DNA of 64,000 nt from Odontesthes bonariensis (lineage: Eukaryota; Chordata; Actinopteri; Atheriniformes; Atherinopsidae), in assembly GCF_027942865.1 (NCBI RefSeq), contig NC_134520.1, forward strand, positions 3,718,501-3,782,500, in the 5' to 3' direction. Within the stretch, counting starts at the first letter, position 1, and each line of letters starts with the position of its first letter. A model generated the notes under the pieces. It saw only the letters and a program-made list of their open reading frames with translations. It did no database searches and was not told the DNA's origin. This document shows positions 36,754 to 45,945 of this stretch, in pieces. Position numbers and translations under genes: made by a program.

Positions 36754-39700
36754 ATGCCAAGAGGGTCAACCACAACCATCTGCACTAGCTGCAATGCAGT
36801 CATTCCTGTGGCTGCCAAGACATGCAAGTCTTGCCAGGTGGTACAGCCTAAAAGGCAAAGACTTGAAAAAAAATTAAAAATATTTGAGGCAAAAAAAGAG
36901 GACTGGCTTAAAAAACAAAGGAAGAATAGAACCACCTCACATGTCATGGATGAGGCATCCATTTTGGTATGTGTTGCATGTCTCTGTGTTTAATTCATGC
37001 TTGTGATATTTCTGTATGAGATTTTAATTTACTTTTTTGATACCTAGGTTGAAAAGTTACATGCACTGGGGTACAAGGCCATCGTTATGGTCGGCAAACC
37101 AGGCAAAAAGCCTGACACCTGGTTTGCAAATATCCTGCACCCAAAGTGGCAGCTGTCCAACCAGGCTGTGCAGTGCCTAGACAGGACGAAGGCCTTATTT
37201 GAGGTGGTAGTTAAAGGTAAGCACATGAACTGTATCACTGATACCTTTAATTGTCAACATATCAGAGTACTACAAAATCTCATGAATACTTTATGCCTGA
37301 TGATCAGACAGCTATTTTCATTTTCCACACTTATGGATAAAAGACATTTATAATGGAGTCTAGGCTGTTATTTTATTATGTACCTTAATACTTATTTTAA
37401 CATGGTTTTCCAACATAAAAATGGTAATAGCCCACAAGGTACAACATTTACTTTCTCATTGAGAGCTGTGAAATTTCAACACTGCTGCTTCTGATATGTT
37501 GGACAAAAAGCATCATTGTTGAGATTGAGAAGCTGAATTGGGAATGAGGTTGTGTTTTGCATATTTCAGCCTCAGTCACACCTAGACTGAGATGATGAGT
37601 CGGTTGTGTAATAATCTCACATTTTACTTACGTGCAGAAAAATCTCTTCAGGTGGAGGAATATAAAAGTACCTCTTTAGTGACAACCTGTGCTCAGAAGT
37701 ATTGTGGGGCAGATTTTAGGTGATACATATACATTAAAAGTAGAAATTTGAGCAAGGGTCTTTCAAAATATATATATACATACATTATTTGTAACTGCTT
37801 ATGCTTAGTGGATCTCAGGAGTTGCTGGGGCCCATCACAGCTGTCAGTGGAAGAGGACGGGGTACACCTTAGACAAGTTGCTGCTTTATTGGAGGGCTGA
37901 CACATTGAGACAGACAACCATTCTACAGGCAGTTTAGAGTTACCAGTTAGCCTAAGCTGCATGTCTTTGGACTGTGACAGGAAACCAGAGTACCCGGAGA
38001 AAACAGACGCAGACATGGGGAGGACTTTCTAAATATATATTGCAGGCAATATAGGGTCTACTACTATTGAAAAATGAATTAAATTGTGTTTTGGTTTCAT
38101 TGAGGTTGGACTGACCAGCAACCATCCCCCAGCCTCACCACCACCAGCCCCGCCGTCCAGCCATCCACCAGCCTAGCTGTCCAGCCATCCACCAACCCAG
38201 CTGTCCGGCCATCCACCAGCCTAGCTGTCCAGTCATCCACCAGTCCCGCTGTCCAGCCATCCACCAGCCCAGCTGTCCATCCATCCACCAGCCCAGCTGT
38301 CCGGCCATCCACCAGCTTAGCCGTCCATCCATCCACCAGCCCCGCCGTTCAGCCATCCACCAGCCCAGCTGTCCGGCCATCCACCAGCCCCGCCGTCCAT
38401 CCATCCACCAGCCCCGCCGTTCAGCCATCCACCAGCCCCGCCGTTCAGCCATCCACCAGCCTAGCTGTCCAGCCATCCACCAGTCCCGCTGTCCAGCCAT
38501 CCACCAGCCCAGCTGTCCATCCATCCACCAGCCCAGCTGTCCATCCATCCACCAGCCCAGCTGTCCGGCCATCCACCAGCTTAGCCGTCCATCCATCCAC
38601 CAGCCCCGCCGTTCAGCCATCCACCAGCCCCGCTGTCCGGCCATCCACCAGCCCAGCTGTCCGGCCATCCACCAGCCCCGCCGTCCATCCATCCACCAGC
38701 CCCGCCGTTCAGCCATCCACCAGCCTCGCTGTCCAGCAATCCACCAGCCCCGCCATTCAGCCACCCACCAGCTCCGCCATCCGGCCATCCACCAGCACCC
38801 TCAGAGCCAGAGGTAAGCAATTAATATTTATTAATTAGTGGCTTGTTATAAGAATACTTTATAAATCCCACAAGTGGAAATTGCGAAAGTGCTTTTCATT
38901 GGTATAATCTCATACCAAAGTTATGCTGACGATACCCAGCTCCATCTGTCATTCCCACCTGATGACCACACAGTCTCAGCACAAATCTCAGACTGTCTCT
39001 CTGACAAATCAAAATGGATGAAAGCCCATCACCTCCAACTAAACCTCTCTAAAACCGAACTGCTTGTCTCTTCAGCCAAACCAACCATACACCACAGCAT
39101 CTGCATTCAAACTTCCAAACCACCCAGCTGCTGGTGCAGGCCATGGTCATCTCCCACTTTGATTACAGCAATGCTCTCCTAACTGGTCTCCCAGCCTCTG
39201 CTGTGAAACCGCTGCAGATGGTCCAGAACGTGGCAGCGCGTCTGGTCTTCGAACAGCGGAAAAGAGCACACGTCACCCCTCTGTTCATTGAACTCCACTG
39301 GCTACCCTTAGCCGCCCGCATCAAATTCAAGTCACTGATGTTAGCCTACAGACTCCTTAATGGAACGGCTCCCATCTACTTGAATGCTCTTGCAAAGGCT
39401 TATGTCACAACTCGGTCACTCCAGTTGTCACAGGATTGTCGTCTAGCAGCGCCTACACCACGCTTAAGACAATCCAGACTCTTTTCATGTGTCGTTCCAC
39501 GATGGTGGAATGACCTACTGAGCGCTACCAGAACAGGAGCATCCCTGAATATCTTCAAGAAACTCTTGAAGACCCAGCTCTTCAGAGAGCATCTCCTATC
39601 CTAGCACTTACCCTGTACTTCCCTACTCCATCTACTGCACTTTTATCTTTCTGTACTTCCCTCTATACCTGCACTCTATCTCTACACTGTCACCTCTGAC

Positions 39701-40757
39701 AGAATCTGACTTGTGGTTTCCTTCTATGCAGCTTATTGTTAGCTTTGATATTAGTTGTAATGTTATATATCTTTCAATTGAAAGTCGCTTTGGATAAAAG
39801 CGTCTACTAAATGCATAAACATAAACATAAACATAATTATGGCAGTTAATGTTACTTTCTCTGATAATTTTGGTAAGGGAAAACATGTATTAAATGTAGA
39901 AAAGAAGATAACCCAGTAAGAAACCCTGTGGGAACCCATACACAATGTCATGTTAAAGTGAAAAATTACAACCCAGTTTCTTGGCATTTTTAACATTTTA
40001 GGCATTTCATCCACTTTGTCCGACTTTATTTATTTTTGGCAAGAGGGTTAATATTAACATGCAAAACATTGTAACTGTATACTTTATTTTTCTCTTTTAG
40101 AATGCAGCCATAGGATGTCTGGTGGAGAACATTATTATCCTGTCAAGAGGGTCGTAAACCACAAAAGGCTAAAGGTTTGTTTTCTCATAACATGAGGTGA
40201 AATATGTTGAAGGGGACAGATACAGGAAATCTTTCCTGTCACATGCCATCACACTATACAATAAAAACTAAGATCACTGGTCATTACTTCTCTATATGCA
40301 GTTTATAAAAAAAAAAATATATATATATATATAAATTTGTCATCTGAGCACATGTTAACTTTCTAATGGTAGATATGTTTTAATACTTTCTAGGGAAAAC
40401 CAATGGAACTTGTGGAGTGGGAGCCCTGTTCTATGTGGTATGTTGGATGTCTCTTCATTTTATTTTATCATCTCAAATATTACCAAAGAAATAGAACAAT
40501 TATGAGAATAATGATAATGCTAACAGTTGAAGCATCAAAACAGTGTATGTTAACTCCTGAATCAAACTTTCATAATAATGTCAGCTACAGTAATCAGGTT
40601 ACTGAATCCATGTAAAATATTTCACTCAAAAATGTTCTTCTCATTGACATGTTTTGAATTTCATTCAATGCTGATGTAAGAAACAAATCTCCATCTTTCT
40701 CACAGTGGGAAGACCTGGCCCTTCGAGTGGGTAGCCAAGGAACACACAAAACAATAA
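36754..40757 (+). CDS. Unrecognised accessory protein of the KDZ element: zinc ribbon, octapeptide repeats, chromodomain-like end
   Basis: Six coding exons with GT/AG sites and consistent phases: 36754-36966, 37048-37216, 38105-38812, 40101-40174, 40394-40437 and 40706-40757. They give 419 residues and a TAA stop. Exon 1 encodes CTSC at 10-13 and CKSC at 24-27, a small zinc ribbon, followed by a Lys-rich helix. Exon 2 encodes a conserved-looking stretch (GYKAIVMVGKPGKKPDTWF) that I do not recognise. Exon 3 encodes 26 uninterrupted octapeptides of type PSTSPAVQ. The last three exons encode YYPVKRVVNHKRLKGKPMEL followed by VEWEPC and KTWPFEWVAKEH. The order of aromatic and basic residues resembles a chromodomain, with an added CxxC. 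A role in targeting the element to chromatin is inference. The intact frame across six exons suggests selection or recent origin. Confidence 0.7.
37795..38030 (-). mobile_element. Retroposon-tail type repeat in intron 2 of the accessory gene
   Basis: The stretch shows CCCATCACAGCTGTCAGTGG, GGGTACACCTTAGACAAGTT, CATGTCTTTGGACTGTGACA and AGAGTACCCGGAGAAAAC. These are in the order of a very common fish repeat, probably the 3' end of a non-LTR retrotransposon. No coding content. A degenerate relative lies near 61440-61625. Confidence 0.5.
38161..38784 (+). repeat. 26-copy, 24-bp minisatellite coding for octapeptides
   Basis: CCATCCACCAGCCCAGCTGT plus four further bases repeats exactly every 24 bp from 38161 to 38784 with no indel. 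One degenerate unit stands on each side. Variation is mostly at Pro/Leu in position 5 and Gln/His/Arg in position 8. On the plus strand the frame in phase with the neighbouring exons is open throughout. The opposite strand is also open (a Trp/Met/Ala/Gly-rich frame), but only because the unit length is a multiple of three. Confidence 0.9.
38900..39835 (+). mobile_element. 5'-truncated LINE-2-like retrotransposon fragment
   Basis: The translation begins at SYADDTQLHLSFPPDD (the catalytic YADD box) and, after one frame change near 39125, continues as VISHFDYSNALLTGLP, ELHWLPLAARIKFKSL and ending NIFKKLLKTQLFREHLLS at about 39604. The 3' end has the LINE-2-type tail (GTCGCTTTGGATAAAAGCGT) and short ATAAAC repeats. 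It lies in the intron between coding exons 3 and 4 of the accessory gene, so splicing can remove it. It is inactive. Confidence 0.85.
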
Positions 40758-40822
40758 ACATATATATATATCACATAAATGTCTTCATTATGTTATTATG
40801 TCTTATTATGTTCACTGATTGA

Positions 40823-40828
40823 AATAAA
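40823..40828 (+). terminator. Candidate poly(A) signal of the accessory gene
   Basis: AATAAA lies 66 bp after the TAA stop at 40755-40757 and is followed by GT/T-rich sequence. A second AATAAA overlaps the stop codon itself and is less likely to be used. Confidence 0.55.
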
Positions 40829-41065
40829 TGTTCAGTTGCCCCCATGTTGTTATTGTTGTTGTTATTTATGGAAAATGTAGAGACATTTTTATATTAAATA
40901 AGACTTATGTCTTATGTTTTGTAGGCTATGTATGTGAACTGCTAAAACTTATGTTGTTCCCATAAAAACAGTAAAACATGTAAGAATGCATGTTAGAATG
41001 ACACAATAGAAGTCAAGCATAATTACACAGAAAATAATATTCTTGTTCCTTTTCATGAGCCTTTG

Positions 41066-42286
41066 TTAATATGTATTGTCCTAGTTGAGTTGCGCATGCA
41101 GCATTCAGATATGGTGTAGCTATATTTTAATGTGCTTTTTAAATATTTCTCCTTTGTTATCCGGGATTAGATGTACGACCCCTCATTAAACGTTTACAGC
41201 AAATTATATCATTAACAAATAAGACAATTTGCAATGTGCAACGAGGTGGCCTAGCAGCGATAGCAGCGTCCATAGCAACCACCTTAACAACGGTGCAAAT
41301 CGTTGCATTGCAACGATTTTCTAAAGAGATGCTAAAATCTTCGTAGAAACTAACAAAAGGAAGGTCGTCTACATTCTCTGATAGAAGATTATGAAAATAT
41401 AATGCAAACTTCTCGTCAGAAATGTCATCTAAATGTATGTAAATGTGGATGGTAGCTCAAAATATTACATTTTCCACAGAAAATGTAAGGAGTGTCCGCC
41501 ATTCTTTTTGTTTTTACCGGGGGGAAACTTGACGGTCACGTGACCAGTGCCGAGGCCAATGTAAATGAATGGCCACATTAAAGCTGCAGTTCTGCAACTC
41601 TTTTTCAAGCATAATGCCTGGAACTGTCCGGGGATTCTGAAAGTAGTACATTAAATACCCCATTACAAAAAAAAATAGTTCTCTAGGTCCCCTATATGTC
41701 CCGCTAGGTCCCTCCAAAGCCAGCAGGTTTGTTTACAAAATTGCAGACCGGACCGGTAAAAGGTAACCAATCAGGTTACGAGCTGGGCTCTGCTGCCTGT
41801 CAATCACAGATTGTGCACGCGCGATACAAGGTAGGCTCGTCCCCACGCTTATTTATCTGGACTATTGAACTTCATTATGGGCTAGTCTACTTACTGTGTC
41901 TTCCATGATCGCAAATGACAGGTGAGTTGATGAATGAGGAGTCGTGTAGGCACATCTGGCGTGCACGTAAACGTGCACGAGTTCTCATGTGTTTTGATGG
42001 GGCGGGACAGGAAGTTGAATAACTTTTTATTTTTCGGTAAAAAAATAAGCATTTCTTGCATTTTGCGACTACGGAGGTCACCGTTTTCAAATTCAAACGT
42101 TCTGATAGATCATGTAAACTCTTAAAATGCCAAAAATTAGGACTTTACGTATGACAACAACAAATCCTGCAGACTGCAGCTTTAAACGTAAGTATGTCAC
42201 AATTTTAGAGCCTTTATAGTGAATATACCACGTTTTCCCCCGTGGACCAACGTAGGTATTACACGCTTTGCTGTGAGACTGGGTTG
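41066..42286 (-). repeat. Right terminal inverted repeat of the KDZ element, split by a MITE
   Basis: It is the reverse complement of 26710-27342 except for the 600-bp TTAA element at 41582-42181. The 23-bp palindrome AAATCGTTGCA/TGCAACGATTT is kept at 41297-41319. The terminus CTGTGAGACTGGGTTG abuts the target duplication at 42287. Confidence 0.8.
41582..42181. mobile_element. 600-bp TTAA-flanked MITE, copy 1
   Basis: The ends are AGCTGCAGT...CTGCAG and TGCAGACTGCAGCT. TTAA occurs on both sides (41578-41581 and 42182-42185). The corresponding site in the left KDZ end (near 26810, ACTTACGTTTAATGTGGCC) has TTAA once and no insertion, proving the borders. TTAA targets are used by piggyBac and Kolobok transposases. 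A second 600-bp copy, nearly identical by eye, is at 49529-50128. No transposase is encoded. Confidence 0.9.
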
Positions 42287-42294
42287 AATATACC
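42287..42294. repeat. Right target-site duplication AATATACC of the KDZ element
   Basis: It repeats the octamer at 26702-26709 directly outside the right element end. Sequence beyond it (ATATCTCTCC) continues the pre-insertion DNA of the outer foldback. Confidence 0.75.
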
Positions 42295-42680
42295 ATATCT
42301 CTCCATTATTTATCTGCACTCCTTCATTTTTTGACTTATTTCCCTTTTTTAAGTTTTACATCTCCATGTTAAACTTAAATTTCCAGCTTTTTAGAAAAAG
42401 TTTGCATTCATATTACACAGCAAATAAACTATTTCTTGATAACAATTTTATGTTGTACACAGCTAGCTAGATCACCTATACCCTTAAACCTATATCCACA
42501 CTATATCGACAGTTCAGTGTAGGCATTAGGATGGAAAAGAAATTATAGTTTGAGTTGTGAAACTAGTCTTAACTCTAATGTCCTCATTATGTGATCTTCA
42601 CTCATACATAGTTCTGTTAAATAATTTTTAAATATGTTGAGTTTTAAATGTGTTAAATCTGATTGCTACATTAGATTGAT
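42295..42680. other. Central unique DNA of the outer foldback, right part
   Basis: AT-rich DNA without coding potential, leading into the inverted 170-bp array of the right arm. Confidence 0.5.
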
Positions 42681-42689
42681 CAATATTCA

Positions 42690-43337
42690 GTTTTTTTATT
42701 TTTTATGAATATTTTAATATGGCCATATACATCATGCATTGGGTATGATTTCAGCATCAGATTATTAAACAATGATGCAGTGAAACAACTTGAAAATCAC
42801 CACAGAGGTAGCTGGGGACATGTCGAACAAGAATCTGGTGGAGTTTGCAGAAAACAATCCTTTTTTAATTTTTTATGAATATTTTAATATGGCCATATAC
42901 ATCATGCATTGGGTATGATTTCAGCATCAGATTATTAAACAATGATGCAGTGAAATAACTTGAAAATCCCCACAGAGGTAGCTGGGGACATGTCGAACAA
43001 GAATCTGGTGGTGTTTGCAGAAAACAATCCTTTTTTTATTTTTTATGAATATTTTAATATGGCCATATACATCATGCATTGGGCAAGATTTCAGCATCAT
43101 ATTATTAAACAATGATGCAGTTAAATGACTTGAAAATCACCACAGAGGTAGCTGGGGACATGTAGAACAAGAATCTGGTGGAGTTTGCAGAAAACAATCC
43201 TTTTTTTTATTTTTTATGAATATTTTAATATGGCCATATACATCATGCATTGGGCAAGATTTCAGCATCAGATTATTAAACAATGATGCAGTTAAACAAC
43301 TTGAAAATCACCACAGAGGTAGCTGTGGACATGTAGA
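42690..43337. repeat. Inverted 170-bp array, 4 copies (right arm)
   Basis: Reverse complement of the left array units. The AGAGGTAGCTGGGGACATGT borders fall near 42806, 42976, 43146 and 43317. Only four copies are present against 19 in the left arm, so the two arms differ by about 15 units. Confidence 0.95.
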
Positions 43338-45560
43338 AACATAACATTGTATTTTAGCCAAATAAAAGCATGCAAGCAGTTTGAAGTGAAGTGTTGACCC
43401 AAATGTCCATTATTCTTGGCAATGGATTACATGGACATATATTTGGTGCCACTGAGTCATGCCTGAACAAAGAACCAATAGATTTTACTGTACAATTTTG
43501 GAGCTAGGGTCCTTCAAAAACACAACATTGCATTTTAGCAGACACAAAAATCATATGCAAGTATTTTGCAGTACAGTGCTTATCCAGATGTTCATTATTG
43601 TTAACAATGAATCACTTGGACATACTGACAGCTCCACTGAGTTGTGCCTGGAAGAGGACTTAGTAGATTTTACTGTAAAAATGTGGAGTAATTGTCCCAA
43701 TACCTCACGTTATGATGGGCAAAACTTGCATATCAAATCAAATCAAATCAAATCAAATTTATTTGTATAGCACATTTCATGTACAAACAGTTCAAAGTGC
43801 TTTACATAAAATAAAAGCATTGCAGCAGGGAGTGCAAGAAGCATTAAAAATACATAAAATAATATAAAGAGAAACAAATAAAATCATTTAAATGAATTTA
43901 AAATCAGGCAACAGTCTAGATAAGTTAAAAGATATTTCATGCATAGACACATGAGAAAAGAAATGTTTTTAACCTGGATTTAAAAATGTCTACATTTGGT
44001 GAAAGTTTAATCTCCACTGGCAGTTTGTTCCACTTATTTGCAGCATAACAGCTAAATGCTGCTTCTCCATGTTTAGTCTGGACTCTGGACTGGACCAGCT
44101 GACCTGAGTCCTTGGATCTAAGAGCTCTGCTGGGTTTATATTCTCTGAACATATCACAGATGTATTTTGGGCCTAAACCATTCTGGGATTTGTAAACCAT
44201 CAGCAGGCTTTTAAAATCTATTCTATGACTGACTGGAAGCCAGTGTAAAGATTTTAAAACTGGTGTGATGTGTTCAGATCTCTTAGTCCGGGTTAAAACT
44301 CTAGCAGCAGCGTTCTGGATGAGCTGCAGATGTTTAATGCTCTTTTTGGGAAGTCCAGTTAAAAGAGCATTACAGTAATCGAGTCTACTGGAGATGAATG
44401 CATGGATGAGTTTCTCCTGGTCTTTTTGGGAGAGGAAACCTTTAATTCTGTTGATATTTCTGAGGTGGTAAAAAGCTGCCTTGGTGACAGCTTTGATGTG
44501 GCTGCTGAAAGTCAGATCTGAGTCTATCAACACTCCGAGGTTACGAACTTGGTCAGTGATTATAAGGTCCCGAGTCTCAAGATATGTACCAACGCTGACC
44601 CTCTTCTCTTTGCTGCCAAACAGAATGATCTCAGTTTTGTCTTCATTTAATTGTAGAAAATTCTCTCTCATCCAGGTGTTTACTTCCTCCAGACACTGAC
44701 ACAGAACGTCAGCTGGGCTGCAGTCGTCCGGTGACAGAGACACATGAAGTTGTGTATCGTCTGCATAACTGTGATAATTGATGTTAAAATTCTGTAATAT
44801 CTGACCCAAAGGGAGCATATACAAGTTAAACAGAAGAGGTCCAAGAATTGACCCCTGGGGGACTCCACAAGTCATGGCCACTCGCTCAGATTCATAGCTG
44901 CCAATAGTAACAAAATAACTCCGGCCTTCTAAGTAGGACCTGTAAGCACTTTGAAGTGAAATGTTGACCCAAATGTCAATTATTCTTGGCAATGGATTAC
45001 ATGGACATATATTTGGTGCCACTGAGTCATGCCTGAACAAAGAACCAATAGATTTTACTGTACAATTTTGGAGCTAGGGTCCTTCAAAAACACAACATTG
45101 CATTTTAGCAGACACAAAAATCATATGCAAGTATTTGGAAGTACAGTGCTTATCCAGATGTTCATTATTATTAACAATGAATCACATGGACATACTGACA
45201 GCTCCACTGAGTTATGCCTGGAAGAGGACTTATTAGATTTTACTGTAAAAATTTGGAGTAATTGTCCTAATACCTCATATGTTATGATGGGCAAAACTTG
45301 CATATGTAAGCACTTTGAAGTGAAATGTTGACCCAAATGTCAATTATTCTTAGTAATAGAGTACATGGACATATATTTGGTACCACTGAGTCATGCCTGA
45401 ACAAAGAACCAATAGATTTTACTGTACAATTTTGGAGCTAAGGTCCTTCAAAAACCTTACATATCATGATTTCTAAACGACAAAAACTTGAATATGCAAG
45501 ATGTTTGACAAAACTTATTATGCACGAAGTTTGAAGTGAAATTCTGATCCAAACGTTAAT
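43338..45560. repeat. About 185-bp satellite-like monomers, right arm, split by a LINE-2
   Basis: Inverted counterpart of 20695-22095. CCAATAGATTTTACTGTACA cores occur near 43476, 45046 and 45411. AGTAGATTTTACTGTAAAAA-type cores occur near 43661 and 45230. A LINE-2 copy occupies 43734-44941. Without it the block is about 1.0 kb, some 0.4 kb shorter than the left arm. Confidence 0.8.
43734..44941 (-). mobile_element. 5'-truncated LINE-2-like retrotransposon with intact RT C-terminal frame
   Basis: On the minus strand an uninterrupted frame from about 44940 to 43937 encodes the RT palm motif CGVPQGSILGPLLFNLYMLP, the catalytic SYADDTQLH, ISSRLDYCNALLTGLP and ITPVLKSLHWLPVSHRIDF, ending in TFLFSCVYA. 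The 3' end is the LINE-2-type (TTTGA)n tail, seen here as CAAATCAAATC repeats at 43734-43759. The 5' end is cut inside the RT domain. It interrupts GCATAT|GTAAGCACTTTGAAG, whose uninterrupted form is at 45301-45320. The extended ORF start beyond 44941 reads flanking monomer DNA and is not part of the LINE. Confidence 0.92.
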
Positions 45561-45586
45561 TATTATTTGCTATAGCCTATATATAT

Positions 45587-45590
<4 letters not shown>

Positions 45591-45643
<53 letters not shown>

Positions 45644-45648
45644 GAGAA
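45591..45648. repeat. (AG)n microsatellite in the right arm
   Basis: AG repeats with an internal ACACACAC stretch, the mirror of the CT tract at 20621-20670. Confidence 0.9.
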
Positions 45649-45945
45649 CTCCATCTATTCACATAGGCCTATTATTATATAGCAAGCATATTTGGGGACG
45701 CATTTTCGAGTGTGGGAGTGGTTTATTTACTTTGCTGTAACTCGCTCATCTGGCAGTGCATTTACGATGGTCAAGCTAGCCGCCATTCCCAGCCGCCACT
45801 CTTTCACACGTCGTTTAGGTTAGAACTAATAACGTTGTGTCGCGCCGTTTAAAACCGTAGTAGTAGAGAATATGAGCGCATGTGAAAGTTAAGTGGCGGC
45901 TGCCTTAACGGCGGATGAACGAGTGGCGGCTGACTTGACCGCAGT

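Larger units (their letters stand above)
26710..42286 (+). mobile_element. 15.6-kb KDZ (Zisupton-like) DNA transposon, near-autonomous
   Basis: The element is bounded by AACCCAGTCTCACAGC...CTGTGAGACTGGGTTG inverted ends and flanked by AATATACC on both sides. The inverted ends extend about 0.6 kb inward (26710-27342 and 41066-42286). On the plus strand it carries a 16-exon KDZ-class transposase (28310-34074) and a second spliced gene (36754-40757). Inside are later insertions: a MITE at 27563-28185, a MITE at 28908-29335, LINE fragments at 34520-35955 and 38900-39835, and a 600-bp TTAA MITE in the right end. Zisupton is a giant DNA transposon class described in fishes. The match here rests on the transposase motifs, not on a search. 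Confidence 0.85.

Noticed and set aside
37639-37652. Possible 14-nt micro-exon of the accessory gene (GCAG|AAAAATCTCTTCAG|GTGG)
   Set aside because: Including it breaks the phase with the exon at 38105, whereas joining 37216 directly to 38105 keeps the frame.
38135-38820. Long minus-strand open frames rich in Trp, Met, Ala and Gly
   Set aside because: They are the antisense reading of the 24-bp minisatellite. The plus-strand frame is in phase with the flanking exons and has splice sites; the minus strand has neither.
43937-45040. 367-codon minus-strand ORF taken as a single gene
   Set aside because: Only the part below about 44941 is LINE-2. The first 30 codons read satellite monomer sequence flanking the 5' truncation.
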